Positions 7,391 to 15,831 are shown, counted from the stretch's first letter. The stretch: DNA of 51,982 nucleotides from Syntrophorhabdaceae bacterium (GCA_036504895.1 DASXUJ010000126.1:1-51982); one strand, 5' to 3'. Notes: generated by a model from the letters alone, not told the origin. Program-made: numbers and translations.

Positions 7391-9034
7391 ATGAAGAATG
7401 AGGAGAAGAAAGGACGTCGGGATTTTCTGAAAGGTTCATTGGCTGCAGGGGCCGCGGGGCTGCTGGCGGGTATCGGCGCGGTTGCCCCGGGGATCGGGGA
7501 GGCTGCCGCTCCAAAAGGGGGGAAAGGGACAGCACCGGGTGCGTCCGCGGGACGATGCAAGACCTATTCTTTCGAGACCCCGCCGAAGCCCATCCGTGCG
7601 AGTGAGATCAAGACGAAGAAAACGGCCGACGTGGTGGTCCTCGGCCTTGGCCTCTCGGGATTTTGCGCGGCCCTGGCGGCTGCCGAGAAGGGCGCGAAGG
7701 TCATAGTTCTGGAAAAGAGGAATACCTTCACCACTCACGGAGGATGGAACGCATCGATAGGCGACCGCCAGCATAAGGCCCAGAAGATAGAGGTCCCGAA
7801 AGACCAGGTCATGGCGGACATCATGCGTTTTGGTGGCTATCATGCCAACGCGAGGCTCATCAAGCTCTGGATCGACGAGAGCGGGCGGGTCATGGATAAA
7901 CTCCTCGACATGGCGGATAAGGACGGCGTCAAATACCGGGTCGATACGGACGGAAAAGAATACTGGCCCTACAAGGATTTTCCTCTTCCCGTCAATTTTC
8001 TGCCCGGTATGCAGCGTTCCCTCGGCCGTGTGCTCGAAAAGAACGTCAAGGCGGCAGGCGTAGAGGTCCTCTATGAAACTCCGGCAGTACAGCTGATCCG
8101 GAAGGACGGCAAAAGCAAGGTGACCGGTGTAATCGCGAAGGGAAAAGACGGATATGTCCAGGTGGACGCGGCCAAAGGTGTTGTCATCTGCACGGGAGGC
8201 TACACCAACAATAAAGAGATGCAGGAGAAGTACTCGCCCCGGGCCTTGAAGACGATCAACACTTCCTACGAGGAAGGCAGCGACACGGGCGACGGCATCA
8301 TTATGGGTATGTGGGTCGGCGGCGTGAAACAGGAGACCGACTGCCCCATGCTATGGGACGGACATACTCCCGGAGATCCCATGCACATGACGCTTGCGCG
8401 CCAGCCCTTCCTCTACGTCAACACCCTGGGCGAGCGCTACGCCAACGAAGACGCGCCTTTCGGCTATACGGCAAACCAGGACATCGAGCAGCCCGGCAGC
8501 ATCAAATGGACCATCTGGGATGCGAACTGGAACACGGACAAAGAGAAGATGCACGGCGTAATCTGCGAGAACATGCATATCCCCGTCTTCTGGAACGACA
8601 AGAGCTACGAGAAGTGGAAGAGGAAAGGCGTCATCGTGGAAGCGAACTCGATTGAAGAGCTGGCAGCCAAGATGAATGTCCCCAGGGACGCCTTCGCGGC
8701 CACGGTGAAGCGCTACAATGAGCTGGTCAAGAAGGGCGTTGACGAGGACTTCGGCAAGGACCCGAAAAAACTGACCTATATCGTGAAGCCTCCTTTCGGT
8801 GCGGCCAAAGTCGGCACGGGTCTGCTCGTAACCCTGGACGGCCTGCGCATCAATACGGACCTCCAGGTTCTGGATAGGGAAGGTAAGCCCATCCCCGGTC
8901 TCTATGCCGCGGGCAATGCATCGGGTGACTTTTTCTGCAATGACTATCCCATCACCGCGTCCGGCGTGAGCCACGGGAGGGCATATGCCTTCGGGTGGCT
9001 GGCCGGGGAGAAGGCGGCCGCATCGAAAGGCTGA
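7391..9034 (+). CDS. Tat-exported FAD-dependent reductase (fumarate reductase/flavocytochrome c flavoprotein type)
   Basis: This 547-residue protein begins with a twin-arginine signal (GRRDFLKGSLAAGAAG, then a hydrophobic stretch), so it is exported folded with its cofactor. An FAD_binding_2 domain follows, with the nucleotide motif DVVVLGLGLSGFCAALAA and the FAD-contacting GGWNAS. The C-terminal segment is GLYAAGNASGDFF, then SGVSHGRAYAFGWLAG. This layout is shared by periplasmic fumarate, urocanate and methacrylate reductases and by related flavoproteins of anaerobes that reduce activated C=C bonds. The specific acceptor cannot be told from sequence. I place the start at 7391 because GGAGGG at 7380-7385 is well spaced and the Tat signal begins there; an upstream in-frame start at 7364 is less likely. 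The tetraheme cytochrome 75 nt downstream is the likely electron donor. Confidence 0.87.
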   Translation: MKNEEKKGRRDFLKGSLAAGAAGLLAGIGAVAPGIGEAAAPKGGKGTAPGASAGRCKTYSFETPPKPIRASEIKTKKTADVVVLGLGLSGFCAALAAAEKGAKVIVLEKRNTFTTHGGWNASIGDRQHKAQKIEVPKDQVMADIMRFGGYHANARLIKLWIDESGRVMDKLLDMADKDGVKYRVDTDGKEYWPYKDFPLPVNFLPGMQRSLGRVLEKNVKAAGVEVLYETPAVQLIRKDGKSKVTGVIAKGKDGYVQVDAAKGVVICTGGYTNNKEMQEKYSPRALKTINTSYEEGSDTGDGIIMGMWVGGVKQETDCPMLWDGHTPGDPMHMTLARQPFLYVNTLGERYANEDAPFGYTANQDIEQPGSIKWTIWDANWNTDKEKMHGVICENMHIPVFWNDKSYEKWKRKGVIVEANSIEELAAKMNVPRDAFAATVKRYNELVKKGVDEDFGKDPKKLTYIVKPPFGAAKVGTGLLVTLDGLRINTDLQVLDREGKPIPGLYAAGNASGDFFCNDYPITASGVSHGRAYAFGWLAGEKAAASKG

Positions 9035-9109
9035 GAGCGAAGGACGGCCCGCCCGTTCACACGTAAGGAGCGGGCGGCAGTAAATTAAAGTAAGCGAGGA
9101 GGAAGAAGA

Positions 9110-9490
9110 ATGGCCGTAAGGAGCTCGTCCCGAAAACGCATATGGACAGGGGTATTCTGTTCGATAGGCGCCCTCTTCTTTCTCCTCGCCGTCTCGAACG
9201 GAGCATGGTCGCAGAAGGCCGGAAAAGACCCGCTTCTCGGCGAAAAGCACACGTCGGCCGGGATAAAATGCGCCCAGTGCCACAAGGAAAAGCCCTCATC
9301 CCCGGTCACCACCGGAACCTGCACGGGCTGTCATGCAGACGTGGCCAAGCCCTCGGCCGTGCAATCGAAAAAACGGAACCCCCATGACGCCCACATGCCC
9401 TTTCCGGACTGCGCGAGCTGTCACCACGCACACAAAACTTCGGAGAACCAGTGTGACGTCTGCCACGATTTCGGCGTGAGGACTCCCTGA
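9110..9490 (+). CDS. Periplasmic tetraheme c-type cytochrome
   Basis: This 126-residue protein has an N-terminal membrane/signal segment (about 12-34) and four CxxCH haem sites: C54-H58, C71-H75, C101-H105 and C115-H119. Extra histidines (H47, H92, H95, H106, H108) can serve as distal ligands. The size and spacing resemble the tetraheme domain of flavocytochrome c fumarate reductases (cytochrome c3/c7-like). In this locus that domain is a separate protein downstream of the flavoprotein, as in the two-component methacrylate reductase system of Geobacter. It probably passes quinol-derived electrons to the Tat flavoprotein. The start has GAGGAGG just upstream. Confidence 0.88.
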   Translation: MAVRSSSRKRIWTGVFCSIGALFFLLAVSNGAWSQKAGKDPLLGEKHTSAGIKCAQCHKEKPSSPVTTGTCTGCHADVAKPSAVQSKKRNPHDAHMPFPDCASCHHAHKTSENQCDVCHDFGVRTP

Positions 9491-9653
9491 GCTCGCGGTT
9501 CTGTGTCTTGCCTTCTCATCCCGAGGCGTGCCTGTCTGGTCCCCGGGGAGAGCTTGCTCGATATCTCTTCGTGCCGTCCTTGGGGCGGTCTTATTTTGTG
9601 CCCCTCCACAGGTTCTCAAATCATTCGATCCAAAGTCAAGATAGGGGTTTGGG

Positions 9654-9674
9654 ACGCAGGTAAGGCCCCTGCGT
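9654..9674. terminator. Small hairpin, possible terminator of the flavoprotein-cytochrome operon
   Basis: ACGCAGG (9654-9660) pairs perfectly with CCTGCGT (9668-9674) across a 7-nt loop. It is followed by AATTTA rather than a T run, so its role as a terminator is uncertain. It lies just upstream of the promoter-like element for the radical SAM gene. Confidence 0.35.
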
Positions 9675-9681
9675 AATTTAC

Positions 9682-9708
9682 TTGACTCGATATAATTAGA
9701 TATATTAT
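9682..9708 (+). promoter_or_regulatory. Candidate sigma-70 promoter for the radical SAM/DarB-like pair
   Basis: TTGACT (9682-9687) and TATTAT (9703-9708) are separated by 15 nt in an AT-rich stretch 110 nt upstream of the ATG at 9821. The spacing is short, and other TATA-like hexamers overlap, so the exact -10 is uncertain. Confidence 0.35.
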
Positions 9709-9820
9709 GGTTAACGGCAATGTGTTTGTATGATAGAGAGGGCTGCTTTTTTCCGGAAAAGTGTGCCTGTTGAATATTGATTTAAACAGGAGAAGTTCCT
9801 TTTTTTTGATAGAATGCTGA

Positions 9821-11116
9821 ATGCGAATCCTTCTAGTTAATCCTCCGAATTGTGGGCGCAGTATCCCTGAGGAGCAATATGGTATCGACTCCTTAAAGCT
9901 TATTCTGCGCGGAGAACCGCTGTGCCTTGAAGTTCTTGCCGGCAACCTCGATGACCATGAGGTGAAGATAGTCGATCTCAAGGCGGAGCCCGCTGTTTAC
10001 ACGGAAACCCTTGTAAATTTTAAGCCTCATGTTGTCGGGATTACCGGTGTGACATGCGAGGCGAACACTATGGTGAGCCTGGCTTTTGAGGCAAAGGAGA
10101 CGGTAAAGGCGACGGTGGTCGTCGGAGGTGTTCATGCGAGCAACGATCCGCAATTTTTTAACAAGCCGCATATAGATTATATCGTAGTGGGACTCGGGAA
10201 GCTGAGCTTCGGAGAATTGATCGCCGCCCTGGAAGCCGGGGGACCGACAGATGAGATCCCGGGCGTTGCAAAGACCGATCCTCGCAATGTTCTTTCCTAT
10301 CTTCCGCGGACCTATTCCCCTTCCGATCTGGTAGAGGAAAAACCTCCCCGATATGATCTGGTAAGCAGCTACCGGGAGCATTACATATTGCCCTCTCTCG
10401 GTTTCAGGCTGGGGGCTGTATCTGCCGCTTCCGGCTGCCCTCATCGCTGCTCGTTCTGTTCCATCGAGAAGATGACGGGTGGCCGCTATCTGACCCATAG
10501 CCCGGAGGCGGTTCTCAGGGATATAGGGTTACTTGGGGACATTCCGGTCATACGTCTCGTAGACGCCAATACCTTCGGGAACGTAGACCAGTCGCGCGAA
10601 TTGTGTCGAAAAATAGAGGGGGCCGGAATACGAAAGAATTACGTGGCCGATGTGCGATCCGACACGGTGGTGCGTCATCCGGACCTTTTTGTTGAATGGA
10701 AGAAGGCAGGGCTTCGTTCCGTTATCGTCGGTTTCGAGGAGATAGACGACGGGAGACTCAAGGAGATGGAGAAGGCAAATACGTCCTCCATGAACACCGA
10801 GGCGATAGGGATACTCCACGATACAGGCATCACTATCGTGGGGGATTTCATAATCTCTCCCGATTGGGATGAGGTGCGGTTTCAGGAGATGAGAGCATAT
10901 TTGGAGAAAAATCCGGTGGATCTGCCTATGTTCTCGGTCCTTACGCCGCTGCCGGGGACCCCTCTTTATGAATCGTTGAAATCCAAAATCACTCTCCATG
11001 ACCTCGATTTCTACACCCTCACAAATGCCGTAATCCCTACCAAAATGAATGAAAAAGCGTTTTATGAAAATTATGCCGATCTCATGAAGTCGGGGCATAT
11101 TGGGGCAAAGCTATGA
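9821..11116 (+). CDS. B12-binding domain radical SAM protein
   Basis: This 431-residue protein has an N-terminal cobalamin-binding Rossmann domain (about 1-140; ILLVNPP, then VKIVDLKAEP, then VGITGVTCEA and VVVGGVHAS). The radical SAM domain follows, with the cluster motif CPHRCSFC at C206, C210, C213. Enzymes of this layout are usually methylases acting on unactivated carbons (for example hopanoid C-3 methylase HpnR) or ring-forming enzymes. The substrate is unknown. It lies 16 nt upstream of a StlD/DarB-type ketosynthase on the same strand and converges on the large lipid operon, which contains three more proteins of this class. A substrate built on an acyl chain is therefore the best inference. 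The ATG at 9821 has no strong ribosome-binding site; an AGGAGAAG lies about 25 nt upstream. Confidence 0.85.
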   Translation: MRILLVNPPNCGRSIPEEQYGIDSLKLILRGEPLCLEVLAGNLDDHEVKIVDLKAEPAVYTETLVNFKPHVVGITGVTCEANTMVSLAFEAKETVKATVVVGGVHASNDPQFFNKPHIDYIVVGLGKLSFGELIAALEAGGPTDEIPGVAKTDPRNVLSYLPRTYSPSDLVEEKPPRYDLVSSYREHYILPSLGFRLGAVSAASGCPHRCSFCSIEKMTGGRYLTHSPEAVLRDIGLLGDIPVIRLVDANTFGNVDQSRELCRKIEGAGIRKNYVADVRSDTVVRHPDLFVEWKKAGLRSVIVGFEEIDDGRLKEMEKANTSSMNTEAIGILHDTGITIVGDFIISPDWDEVRFQEMRAYLEKNPVDLPMFSVLTPLPGTPLYESLKSKITLHDLDFYTLTNAVIPTKMNEKAFYENYADLMKSGHIGAKL

Positions 11117-11132
11117 GGGGGTGCGCGCTCTG

Positions 11133-12281
11133 ATGGATGTATATATCACCGACATCTCGGCCTTCCTTCCCAATGCGCCCGTCTCGAACGAGGAGATCGA
11201 CCGGGTATTGGGCGCGGTCAATCGTATGCCGCCCCGGATCAAGAATATCATCCTGAAAAGCAACAATATCCGGACAAGATATTACGCAATTGACCCCCTC
11301 ACGGGCGAACCCACCCATACGAACGTTCAGCTTACCGCCGAAGCGATACGGCGCCTCATGCCTTATGAAGGATTCCATCTCGACGATATAGAGTGTCTCT
11401 GCTGCGGGACGTCGACTCCGGACCAGTTGATGCCGGGCCACGGGTTGATGGTTCATGGCGAGCTGAAAAGCGCACCCTGCGAAGTAGTCAGCACCTCAGG
11501 CATTTGCCTGTCAGGGATGACTGCCCTGAAATTCGGCTACATGAATGTGGCCCTCGGCCTCACCAAGAATGCCGTGGCATCAGGGTCGGATCGTGCGTCA
11601 TCGTTCACGAGGGCCTCCTTCTTCGAGGGCGTAAAACAGAAAAAAGAGGCTTTTCTCAGGAAGGATAAGCTTGTGCCCTTTGACACAGCTTTCCTCAGAT
11701 GGATGCTCTCTGACGGCGCCGGCGCGGTATTTGTGACAAGTGACCCTGTTCCCGGCAAGCCCGCCTTGAGAATAGACTGGATCGAGCAGATCTCTTATGC
11801 CGGGGACTTTGAAACCTGCATGTACGCCGGAGCAAAGAAAAACGCCAACGGCGCGATGACCGGCTGGCGTGATTTTCCCTCTCTGCAAAATGCCCTCGAG
11901 GAAGGGGCCTTTCTCATAAAACAGGATGTGAAGCTCTTAAACCGTGAAGTGCTGCAGGTCGCAGTGGAAAAGACCCTGCCCCGGGTCGTAAAAAAACATG
12001 ACGTTTCGGCCTCCCGGGTCGATTGGTTCCTGCCCCATTATTCCTCTGAATATTTTAAAATGAAGTTCTATGAAGATATGAAAAATGCGAACTTCGAAAT
12101 CCCCCTCGACAGGTGGTTTTCGAACCTCACCTATAAAGGAAATACAGGGGCAGCCTCAATTTATATCATTATGGAAGAACTGTTCCATTCAGGCAAGATA
12201 CAGAGAGGGGAGAAGATCCTCTGCTTTATTCCCGAAAGCGGCAGGTTCTCCATGTGTTATATGATGCTCACGGCCGTGTAA
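11133..12281 (+). CDS. StlD/DarB-family beta-ketoacyl synthase (FabH-like)
   Basis: This 382-residue thiolase-fold enzyme has the KAS III triad: C125 (STSGICLSG), H302 (DWFLPHYSS) and N337 (TYKGNTGAAS). Landmark strings KSNNIRTRYYAID, GTSTPDQLMPGH and MVHGELKS are typical of the StlD/DarB ketosynthases. Those enzymes condense a beta-ketoacyl thioester with a second acyl unit and cyclise it to a cyclohexanedione, a dialkylresorcinol precursor. No DarA/StlC-type aromatase is visible in the window, so the final ring state is open. The ATG at 11133 fits the family N-terminus (DVYITDISAFLPN); an in-frame TTG at 11100 would overlap the previous gene. The gene ends at the large inverted repeat that separates it from the convergent operon. 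Confidence 0.87.
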   Translation: MDVYITDISAFLPNAPVSNEEIDRVLGAVNRMPPRIKNIILKSNNIRTRYYAIDPLTGEPTHTNVQLTAEAIRRLMPYEGFHLDDIECLCCGTSTPDQLMPGHGLMVHGELKSAPCEVVSTSGICLSGMTALKFGYMNVALGLTKNAVASGSDRASSFTRASFFEGVKQKKEAFLRKDKLVPFDTAFLRWMLSDGAGAVFVTSDPVPGKPALRIDWIEQISYAGDFETCMYAGAKKNANGAMTGWRDFPSLQNALEEGAFLIKQDVKLLNREVLQVAVEKTLPRVVKKHDVSASRVDWFLPHYSSEYFKMKFYEDMKNANFEIPLDRWFSNLTYKGNTGAASIYIIMEELFHSGKIQRGEKILCFIPESGRFSMCYMMLTAV

Positions 12282-12405
12282 TTCCATTTCTAATTCAAAG
12301 CGCTCTCTTCGTTGCCTTCGTCATCCGCTCCTCGATGTACTGAAAGTACACCTCCGTCGCGTCTTCCTCGTCGCCTCGATATCATCTTTGACTTAGAGAT
12401 GGAAT
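12281..12405. repeat. Large inverted-repeat element between convergent operons (REP-like or bidirectional terminator)
   Basis: Arms at 12281-12300 and 12386-12405 match as an inverted repeat at 18 of 20 positions. The central part holds a perfect 6-bp hairpin, TGTACT/AGTACA (12336-12350, GAA loop). The 85 nt between the arms are rich in TCCTCG/CGTCG words. The element begins at the last base of the DarB-like stop codon and its right arm overlaps the last codons of the ACP gene on the other strand. It is well placed to end transcription from both sides. Confidence 0.55.
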
Positions 12406-12681
12406 AAGGGCTGTCTGTTTTCTCACATAGTTTGCCAGTGTTTTCAGAGATCTGAATATCTTGCGCGTAGTCTCCTGTGAGCCGATGCGAATATTGTATT
12501 TCTTCTCCACCGCTACCACGATCTCCACCGCGTCAAGGGAATCGAGTCCGAAAGCCGATTCGGGACCAATGAGCGGATCACCTGGAGACAGATCCTCCGG
12601 TATGGGGTCGGTTATGTTGCACACCTGAATAATCATTTCAAGCAACTCTCTTTCAAGACCGTCTTTTTCAACCGATTTCAT
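12382..12681 (-). CDS. Acyl carrier protein (last gene of the operon)
   Basis: This 99-residue protein has the phosphopantetheine attachment motif FGLDSLDAVEIVVAVE, with S48 as the modified serine. The four-helix ACP pattern and acidic character are present. It follows an ABC-2 exporter pair and a BtrH-like acyltransferase, so its acyl load may be handed to BtrH or to the partner ketosynthases. The N-terminal helix is slightly longer than in FabD-type ACPs. The C-terminal residues are encoded by the arm of the inverted repeat at 12386-12405. Only 17 nt separate it from the permease stop. Confidence 0.85.
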   Translation of the reverse strand: MKSVEKDGLERELLEMIIQVCNITDPIPEDLSPGDPLIGPESAFGLDSLDAVEIVVAVEKKYNIRIGSQETTRKIFRSLKTLANYVRKQTALIPSLSQR

Positions 12682-12698
12682 GCGATTTCACCTTGCCG

Positions 12699-14048
12699 TT
12701 AATGAATGTGGAGTCTTCCTCGCTTGAACATATAAAACCATGCGACGAGAATTGTGAGCACAAAAAAGAGAAACATCGACATAAGCTCGGGGAGTATCGA
12801 CCCTATGCCTCCACCGCGGACAAAAACAGTCAAAAATGCAGTGAGGCCCCAGGAAAGAGGGGAAAAGAGGCCAATGGTTTGCATTATTTTCGGCATCACA
12901 TAGACCGGCACCATGACACCCCCAAGGGCTGCGGCGATTACCACGGAGACGGCGCCGAAGGTCGAGGCCTGCTCGTATGTCCTTGCCACCGTGCCCAGGA
13001 GGATGCCATATCCGGACGCGGCCAGCGAAGCGCACAGGGCAATGAGGATGAGCGCGGCATAGGAGGATCCCACCTCCAGGGCAGGGGCCCCAAGAATTGG
13101 GAGCAACACCTTTCCGACTCCCATGATGAAGAAAAACTGCACCATACAGATAATGACGTATGCGAAGACCTTGCCGGATATAATAGTCAGGTACGATATG
13201 GGCATGGTGAGAAGGCGGGCCAGCATCCCGTCCTGCCGCTCCCTTATTAAGGCAGCCCCGAGGGGGACCACTATAAAGAACATGCCGAAAAGTGTCCATG
13301 CCGGTACGTTTTGTTGCACGGTAGTAGGGATCTTCGCGGTGCCGCCATAACCTGCAATCTCCTCTTTAATCGCGACAATCGGCCTGTTGTCCCAATTGAA
13401 ATGGACCTGAGGGATCGCGTTCCTGTACTCTTCCGACCACATGGCGCCCATGGCTTTTCGGGTCGCCGTCTCCATCTCTTTCGGGAGGAGCTCGGATAAA
13501 ACCTTCAGTTTTTCGCCGGCTTCCATACCCAGGATTACCTTCTCCAGGGTACTCTTGACCCCCATCCTGAAAGTCTCCTTTAGAGTCGGATCGAAATAAA
13601 CGAAGAGGAGAGGGGTCTCCCCCGGCGCCCCGGCTACCGATTTAGTTTTGTCATCCCCCACAGAGAAGGAATCTTTTCCGCTCTCTCTTATCCTTTTCCT
13701 GAAAGCGGCGGTCGTCCCTTCGGGGATCACGATGCAAAGCGGGAAATCTCCCTTCCCAACCGCTTTTTTTGCGGTCTCCACGCTCAATGCTTTACCCTGG
13801 ATCTCCGATACAATTTTCACCGCCCCGGACCGGAGTAACGCTTCTTCTATGCCCCGGCCCACAAATTGCCCGTCCATGTTTATGAAAAGAACCTCCGTCT
13901 TTGTCACCATGGATTTAAGCACGTTCTCCTGGACAAGGGTCACCACGATGACGAGCACGACGGGCATGACAAAGAGCACGAGAAGCCCGGCAAAATCGCG
14001 CCCCAGGAGGGTAAGCTCCTTTGCTACGGAAGAGAGTAGTTTCAACAT
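12699..14048 (-). CDS. ABC-2 type transporter permease
   Basis: This 449-residue protein has one N-terminal membrane segment (about 16-38), a large extracytoplasmic domain (about 40-265) and five to six C-terminal membrane helices (about 270-445). This is the YhhJ/DrrB-like ABC2_membrane_3 architecture, used for export of drugs, lipids or polyketides. It pairs with the ATPase encoded 8 nt upstream. I chose the ATG at 14048; an in-frame upstream start near 14114 would overlap the ATPase by over 50 nt. The likely cargo is a product or intermediate of the cluster, since the neighbours are a BtrH-like acyltransferase and an ACP. Confidence 0.83.
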   Translation of the reverse strand: MLKLLSSVAKELTLLGRDFAGLLVLFVMPVVLVIVVTLVQENVLKSMVTKTEVLFINMDGQFVGRGIEEALLRSGAVKIVSEIQGKALSVETAKKAVGKGDFPLCIVIPEGTTAAFRKRIRESGKDSFSVGDDKTKSVAGAPGETPLLFVYFDPTLKETFRMGVKSTLEKVILGMEAGEKLKVLSELLPKEMETATRKAMGAMWSEEYRNAIPQVHFNWDNRPIVAIKEEIAGYGGTAKIPTTVQQNVPAWTLFGMFFIVVPLGAALIRERQDGMLARLLTMPISYLTIISGKVFAYVIICMVQFFFIMGVGKVLLPILGAPALEVGSSYAALILIALCASLAASGYGILLGTVARTYEQASTFGAVSVVIAAALGGVMVPVYVMPKIMQTIGLFSPLSWGLTAFLTVFVRGGGIGSILPELMSMFLFFVLTILVAWFYMFKRGRLHIH

Positions 14049-14056
14049 TGAAGTAA

Positions 14057-14809
14057 TCAATCCCTCAGTTGTTTTCCCGTGAGGCTTATGAACAGGGTCT
14101 CCAGGTTCGAGCACCCGGCAACCCGGCGAACAAGCTCTCCCGGAGGTCCTTCCGCAATGATAGAGCCTGCATCCATTATCGCCACATAAGTGCAGAGCTG
14201 CTCCGCTTCCTCCATGTAGTGCGTGGTATAGACCATTGTGATTTTGTCTTTCAGAAAGGTAAGCCTCTCGAGAATCAAATTGCGCGATTGAGGGTCGATC
14301 CCGACGGTCGGTTCGTCAAGAAAAAGAAGCTTCGGTTTTTGGAGAACGCCCGCCGCGAGGTTGGCCCGGCGCTTCATTCCGCCCGAATAAGTGAAGACGC
14401 GCTGATCGGCGGTCTCTTCGAGACCGACCAGCTCCAGAGCATCGCATACCCTCGTTTCAAGGTCCTTGCCCCGTAATCCGTACATGCGGCCAAAAAACCG
14501 GAGATTTTCGCGGGCGGTGAGGTTCTGATAAAGGGCAACCTCCTGGGGAACGTAACCGATGAGCTTTCTCACCTGTGTGGGATACCTGACTATGTCTATT
14601 CCGCAGACGGTGACAGTCCCGCCGGTCGGTTGGAGCAAGGTGGTCATAATGGAGATGGCGGTTGTTTTACCTGCCCCGTTCGGACCGAGGAGGCCGAAGA
14701 CCGTGCCTTCCCTGATCGAGATATCGACCCCGTTCAAAGCCGGCCGGGACGCGCCCCGGTAAGTCTTGGCAAGGGAGCGCGCTTCGAGGATTATTCCTCC
14801 GGAAGTCAC
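14057..14809 (-). CDS. ABC transporter ATP-binding protein
   Basis: This is a 250-residue ABC ATPase with Walker A GPNGAGKT (about 42-49), Q-loop Q89, signature YSGGM (141-145), Walker B LLFLDEP (161-167) and H-loop TTHYMEEAEQ. It is of the DrrA/CcmA type that drives ABC-2 exporters. The start is uncertain: GTG at 14809, or TTG at 14821 overlapping the preceding stop as TTGA with an AGGA about 8 nt upstream. Long upstream extensions in frame overlap the BtrH gene and are not credible. It is translationally linked to the BtrH-like gene upstream and the permease downstream. Confidence 0.85.
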   Translation of the reverse strand: MTSGGIILEARSLAKTYRGASRPALNGVDISIREGTVFGLLGPNGAGKTTAISIMTTLLQPTGGTVTVCGIDIVRYPTQVRKLIGYVPQEVALYQNLTARENLRFFGRMYGLRGKDLETRVCDALELVGLEETADQRVFTYSGGMKRRANLAAGVLQKPKLLFLDEPTVGIDPQSRNLILERLTFLKDKITMVYTTHYMEEAEQLCTYVAIMDAGSIIAEGPPGELVRRVAGCSNLETLFISLTGKQLRD

Positions 14810-14817
14810 CCCTTCCG

Positions 14818-15831
14818 TCAACGGAGCACTTCCTGCAAGTCTTTGAAGAGGGTCTGCTCCCTGTTCCCGCAATCGTGGAGAATATCGGCCAGGCGATCGA
14901 AATTGTCTCCGTCCGTCGACCTCTCCTTGCAGATTCGTGCCCCGAAGAGGGCGAATTCCCTCCATTTATCCCCCGCATCCGTCATTCTGCGGGAAATGTC
15001 CAAGAGGCCTTTATTGTCCATGATGCCTGCAGCTTCCTGAAGGAAAGCGGCATACATGAGGCGAAATCCACCTCCGCCTGTGCCGATTTCCTCCTGCATC
15101 CTGATCGCGTGGCCCAGATGGAGCACGGCCTTCCGCCTTCCATATTTTACCGGCCACCCTCTTACTTTTTTGGCGAAAAGCCTGATCCCTCTCACGCCGA
15201 TGAGAGGGAATGGTGTTTTGACCATCATCCGGCAGGTTTCCTTGATCCCTTCCCTCACGGCCCGGGGCAAGTCGATCTCTCCGGGAATTCCCGAGAGATA
15301 ATACATTTTGCCTTTTGGGGCAAGCGCGCCTTCGGAAAATCGGGCCTTCATGAGGTCGTCCCTGGAACAGACGACCGGCTCGTCAAATACAGGATCGCTG
15401 ATGAGGTAGTCATTCCCTTTCCTGCCGTATGCGATGAGGGTGTGGGCATTGAAATGAAACCTTAAGGCATCGGGAAAGTAGGGAAGCCAATAGATGCCCG
15501 CCTGGAGACCCACGGGAATACCCTTGCCGAGGATCGCGTCGAGGGAATCCATTGCCTTCTCAGGATCCTTGAATTTGGAGCACTGGAAGCGGACCTTCAG
15601 CCGTCTCGCGGTATTCTTGATAATCCTTCCAGGCGCGTTCCGGAACGTAATGAGCGGGAGACCATGAACTTTAATGAAAGGAAAGTACCCGAAGAACAGG
15701 CCGGCGCCGATGCCGAAGGCAAGTGCTTCAGAGATGTTCACGCCATGATTCGAGAAGAGGTTGGACGTGGAGCCGCTTTCGCAGTGGGCCGACTGGCGGT
15801 GAATAAATGCTGTTCCTGATGGGTTCGACAT
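14818..15831 (-). CDS. BtrH-like protein (BtrH_N plus DUF4872), putative acyl-ACP acyltransferase
   Basis: This 337-residue protein matches the BtrH_N domain, a papain-like fold. C17 (SAHCESGST), H130 (FHFNAHTLIAYG) and D146 (YLISDPVFD) form a plausible triad, and a DUF4872-like helical C-terminus (about 190-337) follows. BtrH of butirosin biosynthesis moves an acyl group from an ACP to an amine. Here it may release or transfer the chain from one of the three ACPs, or modify an amine-bearing lipid. The start ATG directly abuts the stop of the preceding gene (TAGATG). Two other BtrH partners usually found with butirosin-type systems are not in the window. Confidence 0.78.
   Translation of the reverse strand: MSNPSGTAFIHRQSAHCESGSTSNLFSNHGVNISEALAFGIGAGLFFGYFPFIKVHGLPLITFRNAPGRIIKNTARRLKVRFQCSKFKDPEKAMDSLDAILGKGIPVGLQAGIYWLPYFPDALRFHFNAHTLIAYGRKGNDYLISDPVFDEPVVCSRDDLMKARFSEGALAPKGKMYYLSGIPGEIDLPRAVREGIKETCRMMVKTPFPLIGVRGIRLFAKKVRGWPVKYGRRKAVLHLGHAIRMQEEIGTGGGGFRLMYAAFLQEAAGIMDNKGLLDISRRMTDAGDKWREFALFGARICKERSTDGDNFDRLADILHDCGNREQTLFKDLQEVLR

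Larger units (their letters stand above)
9491..9820. other. 330-nt intergenic region between the redox block and the lipid cluster
   Basis: No credible gene is present. The left half is GC-rich. The right half is AT-rich and holds a hairpin (9654-9674) and a promoter-like element (9682-9708), listed separately, followed by an eight-T run at about 9801-9808. Confidence 0.6.
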
